From the NCBI RefSeq assembly GCF_039535095.1, contig NZ_BAAAWN010000001.1:2046001-2110000 (forward strand): a DNA stretch of 64,000 nucleotides, read 5' to 3'. This document shows, piece after piece, positions 9,149 to 17,694 of the stretch. The position numbers and the translations under genes were made by a program. The notes beneath the pieces were generated by a model. It did not search any database and was not told the origin of the DNA. It was given only the letters and a program-made list of their open reading frames with translations. This DNA comes from Arthrobacter ramosus (GTDB taxonomy: Bacteria; Actinomycetota; Actinomycetes; Actinomycetales; Micrococcaceae). The number at the start of each line of letters is the position of its first letter. The stretch's first letter is position 1.

Positions 9149-9869
9149 CGCGGACCTCGCCGGGCCGGTAGACCAGCAGGTTGTGCCACAAGCCGCTCGG
9201 TTCAACCGTCCAGGCCGGAGGAGTCGCGGCACGGAGTTCTGCTGCTGTGTAGCTCCGCCTGATGGACGTGAGGCCGTCACCGTGGATATAGGATCCAATG
9301 CCGAGGGGCCAGGACCCGGCCCAGAAAAGTGCGTATGCGATGCGGCTGCGCGTGAGGTCGTTGTGCAGGGCGATCCGGCGGCACAAGCGTTCGGAATCGT
9401 GAAGGAACGAGGCGAGTTCCGGGGTGGTCAGGTGGTGCAGGACATGGTTGGAAATAACGACGTCGAACTTGCGCCCTTCCGACACGAGCTCTGAGCTGAG
9501 GGCTTGTCGGTAGCCGACGCCCTCCACGGGCGGGGCAGAGTTCGCGAAGTGGAAGGCGCGCTCGTCCGGGTCGATTCCCGTGACTTCCAGACGGTAACCG
9601 TCTTCCGCGGCCCGGCGCGCGAGGCTGCGGGCGACGTCTCCACCGCCGCAGCCGATGTCGAGGACCGTGGTGGGGGCCGCCGTCGTGAGCAATGGCTTGA
9701 TCCGTGAGTTGTAGGTGTCCCGCCAGCCGGACACCACAGCGTTGACGATCGGAAACCGCGCGTAACTCCTGTTGAGCCGGTCAAGTTCGCAATCGGGGCG
9801 GTCCATGTCTTCCGCCGCGGCTTCATCACGTGCGTTGAGAAAGCCGCCTGGGCGGGGAAGGGCAGGCAT
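9141..9869 (-). CDS. Class I SAM-dependent methyltransferase of the type III PKS operon
   Basis: 242 residues from ATG 9869. Motif I is VLDIGCGGGDVARSLA (about 68-83); motif II ITGIDPDERAF (written VTGIDPD in this protein) and the post-motif VVISNHVLHHL follow. It would methylate the phenol or ring of the polyketide made by the upstream synthase; the fold differs from the membrane-type methyltransferase usual in some srs operons, so the acceptor is an inference. Its start is the last of three tandem TGATG units (see the repeat at 9867-9908), and its stop overlaps the monooxygenase start. Confidence 0.85.
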   Translation of the reverse strand: MPALPRPGGFLNARDEAAAEDMDRPDCELDRLNRSYARFPIVNAVVSGWRDTYNSRIKPLLTTAAPTTVLDIGCGGGDVARSLARRAAEDGYRLEVTGIDPDERAFHFANSAPPVEGVGYRQALSSELVSEGRKFDVVISNHVLHHLTTPELASFLHDSERLCRRIALHNDLTRSRIAYALFWAGSWPLGIGSYIHGDGLTSIRRSYTAAELRAATPPAWTVEPSGLWHNLLVYRPGEVRDV

Positions 9870-9908
9870 CACAGACTCGGCATCACAGACTCGGCATCAC
9901 AGAGCCGG
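9867..9908 (-). repeat. Three tandem 14-bp repeats spanning the PKS stop and methyltransferase start
   Basis: The 14-mer CATCACAGACTCGG occurs at 9867-9880 and 9881-9894, with a third copy at 9895-9908 that differs at two positions. Each copy carries TGATG on the minus strand. The PKS stop uses the first copy met by ribosomes (9897-9899), while the methyltransferase starts in the last. The ATGs of the first two copies open only the mini-ORF MPSL before a TGA, because 14 is not a multiple of 3. Confidence 0.85.
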
Positions 9909-11033
9909 GGAGACCCTGGTGAACAGCCCCGTCTCCACGGTGAGGCCGGGCCCGAAGGCCATGGAACAGATGCGTTCCTCCCGCTCTGCCGGAGTTTGTC
10001 CCAGAATGTGCTTCAAGACGAAGAGCACGGTGGCACTGCTCATGTTGCCGTAGTCGCGAAGGACTTCGCGGGCGGGAATCATCTGTTCTTCGGTGAGTTC
10101 AAGTTTCGATTCGACTTTGTCGAGGATGCTGCGGCCGCCGGGATGGATGGCCCAATGCGTAATGTCCCGGTAGGAGAGCCCAGTCAAGGAGGGGTCCCGG
10201 GCAAGCAGCGGCTCGAGCGCGCCGGTGATGTGTTCCTCGATGATGTGCGGCACGTACGTGCCGAGAACCATCTCGAAGCCTTCGTCGCCGATATTCCAGG
10301 CCATCGCTTCTTCGCCGACGGGCGTCAGGACAGTCTCGAAGTGATCAAGCCTGATCACCGGGTCCGGACCCTCGGGTTCACGGGAAGTCACGACGGCGGC
10401 CGCCGCACCGTCCGCAAAGATCGCCGATCCCATGATGGTGTCCGGATCATTTGAGGTGCGGACGTGGAGCGAGCAAAGCTCCACGCAGATAACCAGGACG
10501 ACGGCAGAGGGATCGGCCTGGCAAAACTGCCGGGCTGCACGAAGGGCGGGGAACGCCGCGTAGCAACCCATGAAGCCAAGGTGATAGCGCTGCACGGCGG
10601 GGCTGAGTCCGAGGGCCCGGACTACTTTGTAGTCGGGTCCGGGATTGAAAAATCCGGTACATGAAACAGTGATGACATGAGTTATGTCAAGTAAATCGAT
10701 ATCGGGACATTTCCCGACGGCGGCTTTGGCGGCCTCAATGAACAATTTGGTCGCTTCGACGGCAAAGATTTCGTTGCGGACCTTGGTGCTGGGGCTAAGT
10801 ACGCGGCCCGTGGCAGGGTCAAAGAACGACGGATTCTCGGAGTGATTATCAAGGGACAATTCGGCGACGGCGGTGAAGCGGGTATCGATGGCTGCTGAAT
10901 CAAAGCAGGTTCGCACCAGCCGGGATCCAAGCCGTGTCAGGCCGGGTTGGGATGCAAAAACGTCGCGCGCCTGTGGTTGCACAAGCACTGTGGGCGGTAC
11001 GGCAGTTTCGAGAGACCTCACGTAGACCGGCAT
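9897..11033 (-). CDS. Type III polyketide synthase (chalcone/stilbene synthase family)
   Basis: 378 residues. The catalytic Cys is Cys157 in HLGFMGCYAAFPALR, the His lies in HWAIHPGG and the Asn in YGNMSSATVLFVL, giving the Cys-His-Asn triad. The segment SCTGFFNPGPDYKVVRALGL is typical of bacterial phenolic-lipid synthases. These homodimeric cytosolic enzymes extend an acyl starter with malonyl-CoA and cyclise it to resorcinols, pyrones or phloroglucinols. With the methyltransferase and monooxygenase downstream it resembles the srsABC layout for alkylresorcinol/quinone lipids. The start ATG at 11033 gives family length; 244 bp of intergenic DNA separates it from the divergent unknown gene. 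Confidence 0.92.
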   Translation of the reverse strand: MPVYVRSLETAVPPTVLVQPQARDVFASQPGLTRLGSRLVRTCFDSAAIDTRFTAVAELSLDNHSENPSFFDPATGRVLSPSTKVRNEIFAVEATKLFIEAAKAAVGKCPDIDLLDITHVITVSCTGFFNPGPDYKVVRALGLSPAVQRYHLGFMGCYAAFPALRAARQFCQADPSAVVLVICVELCSLHVRTSNDPDTIMGSAIFADGAAAAVVTSREPEGPDPVIRLDHFETVLTPVGEEAMAWNIGDEGFEMVLGTYVPHIIEEHITGALEPLLARDPSLTGLSYRDITHWAIHPGGRSILDKVESKLELTEEQMIPAREVLRDYGNMSSATVLFVLKHILGQTPAEREERICSMAFGPGLTVETGLFTRVSPAL

Positions 11034-11277
11034 GCTTCATTGTTGGCGACGAAGATGCTGTTGACAATGGCAGAGCGTGGAAATGTGGACGTTTTGAAGG
11101 GTCTCGGCCGATTTCCGGGGCGCCGCGGACACAACCGCATTCATCGCTTCCAAAGCTTCTGCGACACAAATTGAAGCGACGAGCCACTAGTTCTAATAGC
11201 AGCCCATTTGACCGTTTCACCGAGCGGCTGGACGGCAAACAGGGTGGTCCTTAGTACTTTTGGGGAGGTGCGCAGGT

Positions 11278-12009
11278 ATGCAGCGGGAGCTGGATGTCGG
11301 GGGTGCGCGTGTCAAGGTGAACCGGTTGCGCCTGCGTTTGGCTGAGCTTGAGCGCCAAGTGGGTGTGGTTGACCGTTTGCTCGACCAGGTCGTGAAGCTT
11401 GCTTTGGAGCTGTACGAGGCAAGGGCGTGGAAGGCCTTTGGCCTGAGTACGTGGGCTGAGTTGGTGGATGCTGAGCGGCTGGTCCTTCCGAGCCTGAGAG
11501 GCAATGCCCGGGTGAGTGTCGCCATGGAGTTGGCGGCCGGAAATTTGTCGCTGCGGGCCATCGCCCCGGTCCTGGGCGTATCCCACGAGACGGTGAAGAC
11601 CCTGCTCGCAAAGGGCGTTGCAGAGGGTGGAACGCTGCCGTCCGTCAGATTGTCACTTGACGGCAAAATGCGCCGCAGTGCACCAGCGGTACCAGTGAAT
11701 GGGATCGCAGGCGAACTGGTTCATTCTGATTCCAACTCTGATTCCAACGAGGGAATCTTCGATGTGGAGGGGTTCCTCGCAGATGTCGGCGCCTTTGGTG
11801 TGGATCACGGCCCTTCCGACGCGGCCGTGCTGGCGGAACTCCAGCTGCGGGAGCTGATGGATTCCATCCGGAATTTGGGAGCATCTCAGCTTGTGGTCCA
11901 GCGACTGCCCGAGGCGCATCCTGCACGACGGCGCCGGGTGGCCGCCCAGTTCCACGCCGCCGCGGAACTGATGAGCGATGTTGCGAGGCAGTGGGGTGTC
12001 GCCGCGTGA
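11278..12009 (+). CDS. Hypothetical protein with a helix-turn-helix-like segment
   Basis: 243 residues from ATG 11278, chosen because a strong ribosome-binding site GGGGAGG sits at 11262-11268. A coiled-coil-like stretch (VNRLRLRLAELERQVGVVDRLL, residues about 15-36, in two halves) is followed by a segment LSLRAIAPVLGVSHETVKTL (about 90-109) that reads as a helix-turn-helix. The rest is not recognised. The stop overlaps the next gene's GTG by 4 nt, so the two are one unit. It sits divergently beside the PKS operon and convergently towards the sortase gene; a DNA-binding role is only inferred. Confidence 0.6.
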   Translation: MQRELDVGGARVKVNRLRLRLAELERQVGVVDRLLDQVVKLALELYEARAWKAFGLSTWAELVDAERLVLPSLRGNARVSVAMELAAGNLSLRAIAPVLGVSHETVKTLLAKGVAEGGTLPSVRLSLDGKMRRSAPAVPVNGIAGELVHSDSNSDSNEGIFDVEGFLADVGAFGVDHGPSDAAVLAELQLRELMDSIRNLGASQLVVQRLPEAHPARRRRVAAQFHAAAELMSDVARQWGVAA

Positions 12010-12869
12010 GTCCCGGAACCCATGGGCAATTTTCGACTTCAGCCGAACGCGACGCCTTTCTGCGGGACCTGGTCGCAGGATGGCAGCGAGAAGGCCAAAA
12101 CGGTCCGTCGACCCGGGAGTTGTTCGGCTCATTTCTTCCGACGCTGCTGTCTCGTTTTCAGCACGAGTTCCCCTCTATTGACCCCGAAGATCCGCTGTTC
12201 TACGCCACAGAGGTGCTTTGCGACAGCGGGATCCCCGCGGACGTCCCGGCCTGTGCATGGCTGCTTGCGGTTGTCCGCAACGGGCTCCGAACCTTGACTA
12301 TCACCCAACGCCACTGGCTCTCAGAGCGTGACGTGCGGGACGGCGTTTGGGCGGATGTGAAGAAGAACCACGGCCTGGGGGAGGGGGCGCCGCTGGTATC
12401 GGTGTACGGCCATGAATGCGAGTGGCCTCAGATTCCGCTGGCCATGTCGCCACTACCCGCCGGTTCATCGCCTCTCTGGGAGGAACTGAAGGCGTTGTTG
12501 ATCAGGGCTGGCTGGGATCGCGACGTCGCAGAGCAGGGTCTGCTGGTTATCGAACGTCAAGCAGCCCGGCACATGGAGGAGGCCGGATTCCCGTCAGAGC
12601 CGGGGGCCGCGCTGTCCCGGTTGGAAACGAACAGGGCGTTGAGCTGCGTGCCCAAGGGACACAAAAGGGCACTCGTGGACTTCGTATGCAGCGAACGCGG
12701 ATATCTCTGGGGCCGCCTCCAGGGAATTTCCCCTGCGAACGCTCTTGCCCTGCCCGGGGTCCAAGCGGCGTTGGCATCGCTGGTCTGGAACAAGACGAGA
12801 CCCAAGAAGACCCGAACGGGAACCTACTCGTCACTCACAATGCATTCCCGGGAGGACATCCCTGCATGA
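12006..12869 (+). CDS. Hypothetical protein, coupled to the upstream HTH-like gene
   Basis: 287 residues from the GTG at 12006, which overlaps the previous stop (GTGA). No family was recognised. Visible features are an alpha-helical middle part with several Trp and Arg residues (PACAWLLAVVRNGLRTLTI; LSERDVRDGVWADVKK) and a basic tail (NKTRPKKTRTG). No signal peptide or membrane segment is seen. It ends 34 bp from the end of the convergent sortase gene. The close coupling suggests the two products work together. Confidence 0.55.
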   Translation: MSPGTHGQFSTSAERDAFLRDLVAGWQREGQNGPSTRELFGSFLPTLLSRFQHEFPSIDPEDPLFYATEVLCDSGIPADVPACAWLLAVVRNGLRTLTITQRHWLSERDVRDGVWADVKKNHGLGEGAPLVSVYGHECEWPQIPLAMSPLPAGSSPLWEELKALLIRAGWDRDVAEQGLLVIERQAARHMEEAGFPSEPGAALSRLETNRALSCVPKGHKRALVDFVCSERGYLWGRLQGISPANALALPGVQAALASLVWNKTRPKKTRTGTYSSLTMHSREDIPA

Positions 12870-12902
12870 CAGAGCGAACACGCTCTGGACCGGAGTGGTG
12901 AG

Positions 12903-13562
12903 TCATGGCCAGGGGATTGCGGTGGCCACGGTGTTGTTGGCGAATTGGGCTTGCCCGGCAATGGGCACGAAGGGGCTGGCAAGATCACAGGTGACGACCC
13001 GCAGTAAGGGTGGGCCTTCGATGGCAAAGGTATCTGCGGGCAGGGATGTTTTGGCCAGCGATTCCAGGCCGATGATCTTGTACCGGCAGGTAACGCCGGC
13101 CCAGTCGGAAACGTAGAGCGGCATGCCCTTCGTCACGCGGACGAGGGAAGCTATCGGCGCCGGCGACCCATTCGGGAAGTTCACGTGCCCGGCCAGCAGG
13201 GTCGATCCCTTCGCTGAACAGACAGCCGCGGACCCTGTGTAGGTGGCGGCTTTGGGGGCTTCCGGGATCACCAGGTAACCGGCATCGTCATGCCCTTCGT
13301 CCACCAGGCCTACTTTGAGGTCCACGCCGGGGATGGAGAGCGTGTCAGGCGGAAGGCGCGGGATCTCGGCCGGGCCGGTGTAGGTGTCCGGTCCCGCCGC
13401 CGTAAACGGCGCCAGGACGGGTGCCTGCGGAGCCGGTGGGGGAGCGGGCTGTGCCGTGAAGGCCAAGACGCCTGCGGTGGCTCCGGCCAGGCCACAAATG
13501 ATTACGACAGTCACTGCAACGCGGTACCGCCGGGAGCCGGGATAGTTGCGGATTCCGACCAT
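12903..13562 (-). CDS. Class F-like sortase, possibly lacking the catalytic Arg
   Basis: 219 residues with one N-terminal membrane anchor (about 14-37) and a Pro-rich linker, then a sortase domain. The catalytic His is H126 in TLLAGHVNF and the Cys is C192 in LLRVVTCDLASPF, in the arrangement of actinobacterial class F sortases. Where class F enzymes usually show a YRDNVVV-like segment with the third active-site residue (Arg), this protein reads QFANNTVATAIPW, so Arg appears replaced by Ala (around 208). The gene follows the large surface protein gene by 98 bp on the same strand, the usual substrate-sortase pair. Confidence 0.85.
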   Translation of the reverse strand: MVGIRNYPGSRRYRVAVTVVIICGLAGATAGVLAFTAQPAPPPAPQAPVLAPFTAAGPDTYTGPAEIPRLPPDTLSIPGVDLKVGLVDEGHDDAGYLVIPEAPKAATYTGSAAVCSAKGSTLLAGHVNFPNGSPAPIASLVRVTKGMPLYVSDWAGVTCRYKIIGLESLAKTSLPADTFAIEGPPLLRVVTCDLASPFVPIAGQAQFANNTVATAIPWP

Positions 13563-13660
13563 CGGACTTTCCTTAGTGTGGGGCGGGGCACCCGGCCGAT
13601 CTGCCGGGATGGCTGCATCCAGGTGCCCCGCGTCTATTTGGTGGGGCCGGCTAGGGGGTT

Positions 13661-15982
13661 CTAGTCGGCGTGTTCGTCCGCATGGACGCTGGCTGCTTCA
13701 GCACCACGGCTGGCGAAACGTTTGCGGTAGAACAGCCCCGCCCCGGCGAGGAATGCCAATGCGAAGGTGCTGGCGCCTGTAATCAGCAGCGGCATGTTCG
13801 GCCCGGCTTCTTGTGCCGTGACGGTGGTGGGCGCGAATCCGGCGTTGACCACCAGGGCCGGCTTGTCTGGGGTAACGGTGACGGCTTCGGGGAAGGCGAT
13901 GACGCTTTCGTTCTTTTCGCCGCAGTTGCCTTTGTGCAACTGCGCGGTGAATGGTTCCTTGCCCTGACCCTTGTCGATGGTCAGGTGGAGTTCCTCGACG
14001 TACCCGTAGGTGCCTTTGTGTGCGATGGTGTGGCTCGGGTAGGTGATTTCACCTGTTGTGGTGACGTCCTGATCCGTGGAGGTCCAGGACGGGTTGGCGC
14101 AGACGGCCTGGGCGGAACCATCGGTCGAGTCGTCGAACTTGTACTGGCTCACCTTCGTGGTGACTTTGACGCCGCTCCCTGACGGGATGGTGCCGGTGAC
14201 AATGCCGATATCGTGAGCAACGAGAGGCACAACGCCGCTCTCGGAGGCTTTGGTGACGATGGAAGGCTTCTCGACCGGGACGGTTTCGCCGGGCAGCAGT
14301 TCCTTGCCGTCCCACGCCTTGGTGGACTCGGTACCGTCGATCTTCTCGGAGAAGTACAGGTTGGCCTTCAGACCTTTGGCCCACTTCTCGGCGACGATTT
14401 TCTCCCACGGAACCTCGACGGCCGGGGTCTTGAACTCGCCGTTGCCGGTGACCTTCGTGGTGACGGTACTGATGACCTCGGCATCAGCCGGCGCGGTCTC
14501 GGTGCCGCCGGCAATCGGGGCGGCGGAGGTCAGAACCAGATCCGTTATGACGGAGAGTTCCTTGCCGGGCTCGTTGCCGGTCACGGTGATGACGTCGTAG
14601 ACCTTGCCGTTTTCAATGACCGATGCCTTGGTCACCACTTCGGGCTGGTACTTCTGGATCGTCTCCTCATGAGGATCGTTGAAGCCAGCGGTCCAGTCAG
14701 CACGGAAGTACTGCTGCAGCTCGGCGGGCTGGGCCACCTTGGAGAAGCGGGCCACCGGGTAATAGTAGCCAGCTTTGTCCGCCGTCTTGTCTGCGGTCAC
14801 ATTGACGTCACCGGGTCCCGTTGCGGTGCCCGTTCCGGAAGCAACCTTCACGACCGCTGCCGGGATCTGGGCGGTCGGGGCGAGTTTGACCGGGCTGTAG
14901 TACCAGTCGACGTCGAAACGGGCCGGAACGTTGCCATCGTTCACGAATGCCCAGTCATTGGCGTTTCCCGTGGACGTATTCACGTGCAGGACATCCAACA
15001 GGGGCTGGCCGCCCTCCACAAACCGGCCAGCTGTCGACGTTGCTTCGGGTTGGAAGTCGAAGACCACCTTGGCATCGGCTGACGTTCCCGCAACGGGTTG
15101 AGCGCCGCCGGCAACGAGGAGGTTCTGGAACCCCGGTACCGAATAGGTTGTAGCTGACACCCCGGGTGCGTCGATCGTCAGCGTCACGGACACTGTTCCG
15201 TTTCCGGTAGCCGCGAAGCCGAGCTGATCTCCGGTATGGAGGTTGACTGCCTGGGAGTTCGTTCCTGCCCACACGGCGGGGCCGTTCAGGATGGCGCGGG
15301 CCGGGAAGCCGCTCAGCTTGTTCCCGGCTGCGGAAACCAGTTCCGTCGAGGTGACCGTGCCGCTGCGACCATTCGCGTCCATCGAGAGTTTAGGATGCGT
15401 GGAGTAAGGACCGGAATTGGCCCGGGCGTCGGCGAGCATCGCCGCGGCCTGGGCGCGGACACCGGGCAGTTGCGGATCAGCTGAGTCCCGGAGATTAGGG
15501 TAGGGAGCCCCAATGCCATTCCACGGCATGTTGAATCTCGGATCCGCGAGCTCGTGCGCCAGGTACGCCAAAGCGGGATGGTTAGCAGGGTCACCCTGGT
15601 ACTTCTGGATCGCGTAGTTAAGCTGCGGGTTACCCAGGGAACCCACCGCCCCGGATCCGGCCGGGCCGGCCGGAATCCCGACATCGAAGCAGAACGCCGT
15701 GGGACCTCCGGCGGCACCGTTCAGGTTGAGGGATCCCAGCCACATCGACCAATCTCCAAACGCCCGGGGCGGCGGAGCCTGGACGGTGATGCCCGATTGG
15801 TGCATGCCGGGCAGGTCAGTTGCGGCGTGCGCAGCAGGCGCGGCCAAGATGCCACCGGTTCCGACGGCGGACAGGGCCAACGCGCCGGCGGCTGCCAGGG
15901 CACCGGTCTTGGCGAACGCCCGCCAGCCCGTTGTCTGTCCCCGCGGGATGGCGGCGTCTCGTTCGAATCTTCTTTGACTCAC
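13661..15982 (-). CDS. Large secreted surface protein with an atypical cell-wall sorting signal
   Basis: 773 residues from a GTG at 15982, chosen because GAGGGG lies 7 nt upstream and because it places a classic signal peptide at the N-terminus (TGALAAAGALALSAVGTGGI, cleavage after AHA). The body is Thr/Val/Gly-rich and beta-like. The C-terminus has a hydrophobic helix followed by FYRKRF, as in sortase substrates, but the motif ahead of it reads PLLITGAS instead of LPxTG. The sortase gene directly downstream probably anchors it. Its N-terminal ~250 residues with several conserved Cys and aromatic residues resemble thioester-type surface adhesins only loosely; no binding partner can be named. 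Confidence 0.8.
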   Translation of the reverse strand: MSQRRFERDAAIPRGQTTGWRAFAKTGALAAAGALALSAVGTGGILAAPAAHAATDLPGMHQSGITVQAPPPRAFGDWSMWLGSLNLNGAAGGPTAFCFDVGIPAGPAGSGAVGSLGNPQLNYAIQKYQGDPANHPALAYLAHELADPRFNMPWNGIGAPYPNLRDSADPQLPGVRAQAAAMLADARANSGPYSTHPKLSMDANGRSGTVTSTELVSAAGNKLSGFPARAILNGPAVWAGTNSQAVNLHTGDQLGFAATGNGTVSVTLTIDAPGVSATTYSVPGFQNLLVAGGAQPVAGTSADAKVVFDFQPEATSTAGRFVEGGQPLLDVLHVNTSTGNANDWAFVNDGNVPARFDVDWYYSPVKLAPTAQIPAAVVKVASGTGTATGPGDVNVTADKTADKAGYYYPVARFSKVAQPAELQQYFRADWTAGFNDPHEETIQKYQPEVVTKASVIENGKVYDVITVTGNEPGKELSVITDLVLTSAAPIAGGTETAPADAEVISTVTTKVTGNGEFKTPAVEVPWEKIVAEKWAKGLKANLYFSEKIDGTESTKAWDGKELLPGETVPVEKPSIVTKASESGVVPLVAHDIGIVTGTIPSGSGVKVTTKVSQYKFDDSTDGSAQAVCANPSWTSTDQDVTTTGEITYPSHTIAHKGTYGYVEELHLTIDKGQGKEPFTAQLHKGNCGEKNESVIAFPEAVTVTPDKPALVVNAGFAPTTVTAQEAGPNMPLLITGASTFALAFLAGAGLFYRKRFASRGAEAASVHADEHAD

Positions 15983-16090
15983 TGATGTTCCCCTCTCTTC
16001 AACCGCGCCCATACGCGCGACGACCACGCTTCGGGTGGTCCTGTACGTAGAGAGCCGGACAAATCGCAATCCGAAAGAAGGGCTTTGGTT

Positions 16091-16157
16091 TTCAACTGTC
16101 AGGACGTGAAAGGAGACATCTTCAGAGCCTTCAACTGTCAGAAAATTGACAGTTGAA
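16091..16157. repeat. Three copies of TTCAACTGTCA, two as an inverted repeat
   Basis: TTCAACTGTCA occurs at 16091-16101 and 16130-16140, and inverted (TGACAGTTGAA) at 16147-16157. The last two form a palindrome with a 6-nt centre. The group lies 110-175 bp upstream of the surface-protein start, in the place of an operator array, but it could also be a transposon-end remnant. Confidence 0.6.
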
Positions 16158-16278
16158 TCACTCGCTTTGCCCGGACTTCTTTCATATTGCCAAGGACATC
16201 GGGCTGGCGTTTCCGGTAGTCGGCATGGCGGTCAGGGTTCTTGACCCGGCGGGGCAGGCTGATGGACTTCTTCTGCAT
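16138..16278 (-). CDS. Possible small basic protein or gene remnant
   Basis: A 46-residue frame starts with ATG at 16278 and is rich in Lys/Arg (MQKKSISLPRRVKNPD...). The frame is open further upstream to about 16335, without an ATG. It lies between the ATPase gene and the surface-protein gene and ends inside the inverted repeat. The codon use looks coding, but no family was recognised and it may be the tail of a decayed gene. The rest of 16279-16421 shows nothing. Confidence 0.25.
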   Translation of the reverse strand: MQKKSISLPRRVKNPDRHADYRKRQPDVLGNMKEVRAKRVIQLSIF

Positions 16279-16421
16279 TGAGGGCACTTTGAAGCCCGAG
16301 ACCCGCAAGAATCCCAGCGTCGCGGTCGATTCTTGCGCTTGTTGTCACCAGCCGTGTCTTGCACTGCGGCTCCGTTCTGGCCGCAGTGCCGAGTCGTTGT
16401 CCGGGCAGCGTTGCGGCGTCG

Positions 16422-17519
16422 TCAGGTTCTTGCTTGCGCACGGAGGTGTTGGCGTAGGCCGGGGATGGCGAAGTCGACCTTCCCGTGGCCGCTTGCTTCG
16501 ATAAGTCCCGCGGCCAAGAGCCTCGCTCGGTAGTTTGCGACAAGGTTGGTCCTCGCTCCAAGGCGGTGCCCAATGTCTGCCGCAGTGGAGGGTTCATTGT
16601 CTTCGGCCATGGCGAGCAGGAAGTCCATGTCCTTCGGGGAGGCCGTGGCCAAGGCTGCCTCAATCACGGTCCGGGCATGGCGGCGCTGTGCCGCGTCAAT
16701 CGCATGCCCGACTTCGATTTCGGTGAGTGTTCCGCCATTGTTCTCGGCTTCACGCCATAGGAAGTAGCCGACGAGTTGGATCAGGAAGGGGTAGCCTCCC
16801 GTGGCCTCGGCCGCCCGGTGGACCAGGTCGGGGGACAGACCGATCCCCGCTCTGGCGAACGTCGCGGCGTAGGAATCCTCAACTTCCCTGACGGCTGCGG
16901 CGTGGAGGTCGATTTTGTCCGCCCGGCGGAGGAAGGTCGCCACGCCTTCGTTGAGGAGGTCAGACACCGCGGCCGGCAGACCGGCGAAGACCAGACCGAT
17001 GGGGAGCCGGTCCTGGATGAAATGCTGCACGCTGGCGGCCAGCTGCGCCAGTTCATTGCGGTCCGCCGCATGGATCTCATCAACGGTGATGACCAGGCCC
17101 GACTTGCGCTCATCCAGAAGTCGCAAAAGACCTTCTCCGAGGGTCCGCCAGGCGACCTGCCGTTCGGGCGGAAGTTGGGTGGTGATGCTGAATCCAGCAG
17201 CGGCAATAGCGGTGATGCGGCGGGTCCGCGGGCCTGTGCCAAGTTCCTCAGCAAGTTGCCGCATGGATTCCCCGATCCGTCCCATAAAGCCTTCGGTCGC
17301 TGTCTCGGAAATGACTGCCCAGCCCTGTCCGCGGGCCAGATCATGGGCTGCGCCGATCATGACGGTCTTGCCGATGCCGCGTGCTCCCGTGAAAATAGTC
17401 AACAGGCCCGGGGCCCCGGAACCTAGGCGCAGTCCGTACTCAAATTCGTCCAGCACGCCACTGCGCCCGAGTATTTCCGGGGGAGTAGCGCCGGCAGAAG
17501 GGCGGAAAGGGTTGTCCAT
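16422..17519 (-). CDS. AAA/STAND-type ATP-binding protein with C-terminal winged helix
   Basis: 365 residues. Walker A is FTGARGIGKTV (about 43-53), Walker B GLVITVDEIHAAD (about 140-152); the layout AAA core plus C-terminal helical and winged-helix parts (SPKDMDFLLAMAEDNEPSTAADIG...) resembles the archaeal-ATPase/ORC1-Cdc6-like family common in actinobacterial accessory regions. It is not the TniB/TnsC type found later in this window. Partner and target are unknown. A cluster of TGTGAGT repeats lies directly upstream of the ATG at 17519. Confidence 0.75.
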   Translation of the reverse strand: MDNPFRPSAGATPPEILGRSGVLDEFEYGLRLGSGAPGLLTIFTGARGIGKTVMIGAAHDLARGQGWAVISETATEGFMGRIGESMRQLAEELGTGPRTRRITAIAAAGFSITTQLPPERQVAWRTLGEGLLRLLDERKSGLVITVDEIHAADRNELAQLAASVQHFIQDRLPIGLVFAGLPAAVSDLLNEGVATFLRRADKIDLHAAAVREVEDSYAATFARAGIGLSPDLVHRAAEATGGYPFLIQLVGYFLWREAENNGGTLTEIEVGHAIDAAQRRHARTVIEAALATASPKDMDFLLAMAEDNEPSTAADIGHRLGARTNLVANYRARLLAAGLIEASGHGKVDFAIPGLRQHLRAQART

Positions 17520-17528
17520 CGGCGCTCC

Positions 17529-17608
17529 TGTGAGTCGTTGTGTATCTTGTGAGTTTGGCCCGATGCAAGCCTACCGCGGCGGTGTGAGTACCTGTGAGTT
17601 TTGTGAGT
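17529..17608. repeat. Five TGTGAGT repeats upstream of the ATPase gene
   Basis: TGTGAGT occurs at 17529, 17548, 17583, 17593 and 17602, all in the same orientation, with a sixth copy at 17798. They occupy the first 90 bp upstream of the ATPase start. Such a cluster could be an iteron-like or regulator-binding array. Spacing is irregular (19, 35, 10, 9). Confidence 0.5.
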
Positions 17609-17694
17609 TTCATGGGCCCGCGGCACGAAGCACGCACATAATGGTTATTGTCCACGACCGACGTAAAGGGTTGTCGTCGGCTCCCCGAGCCGGA

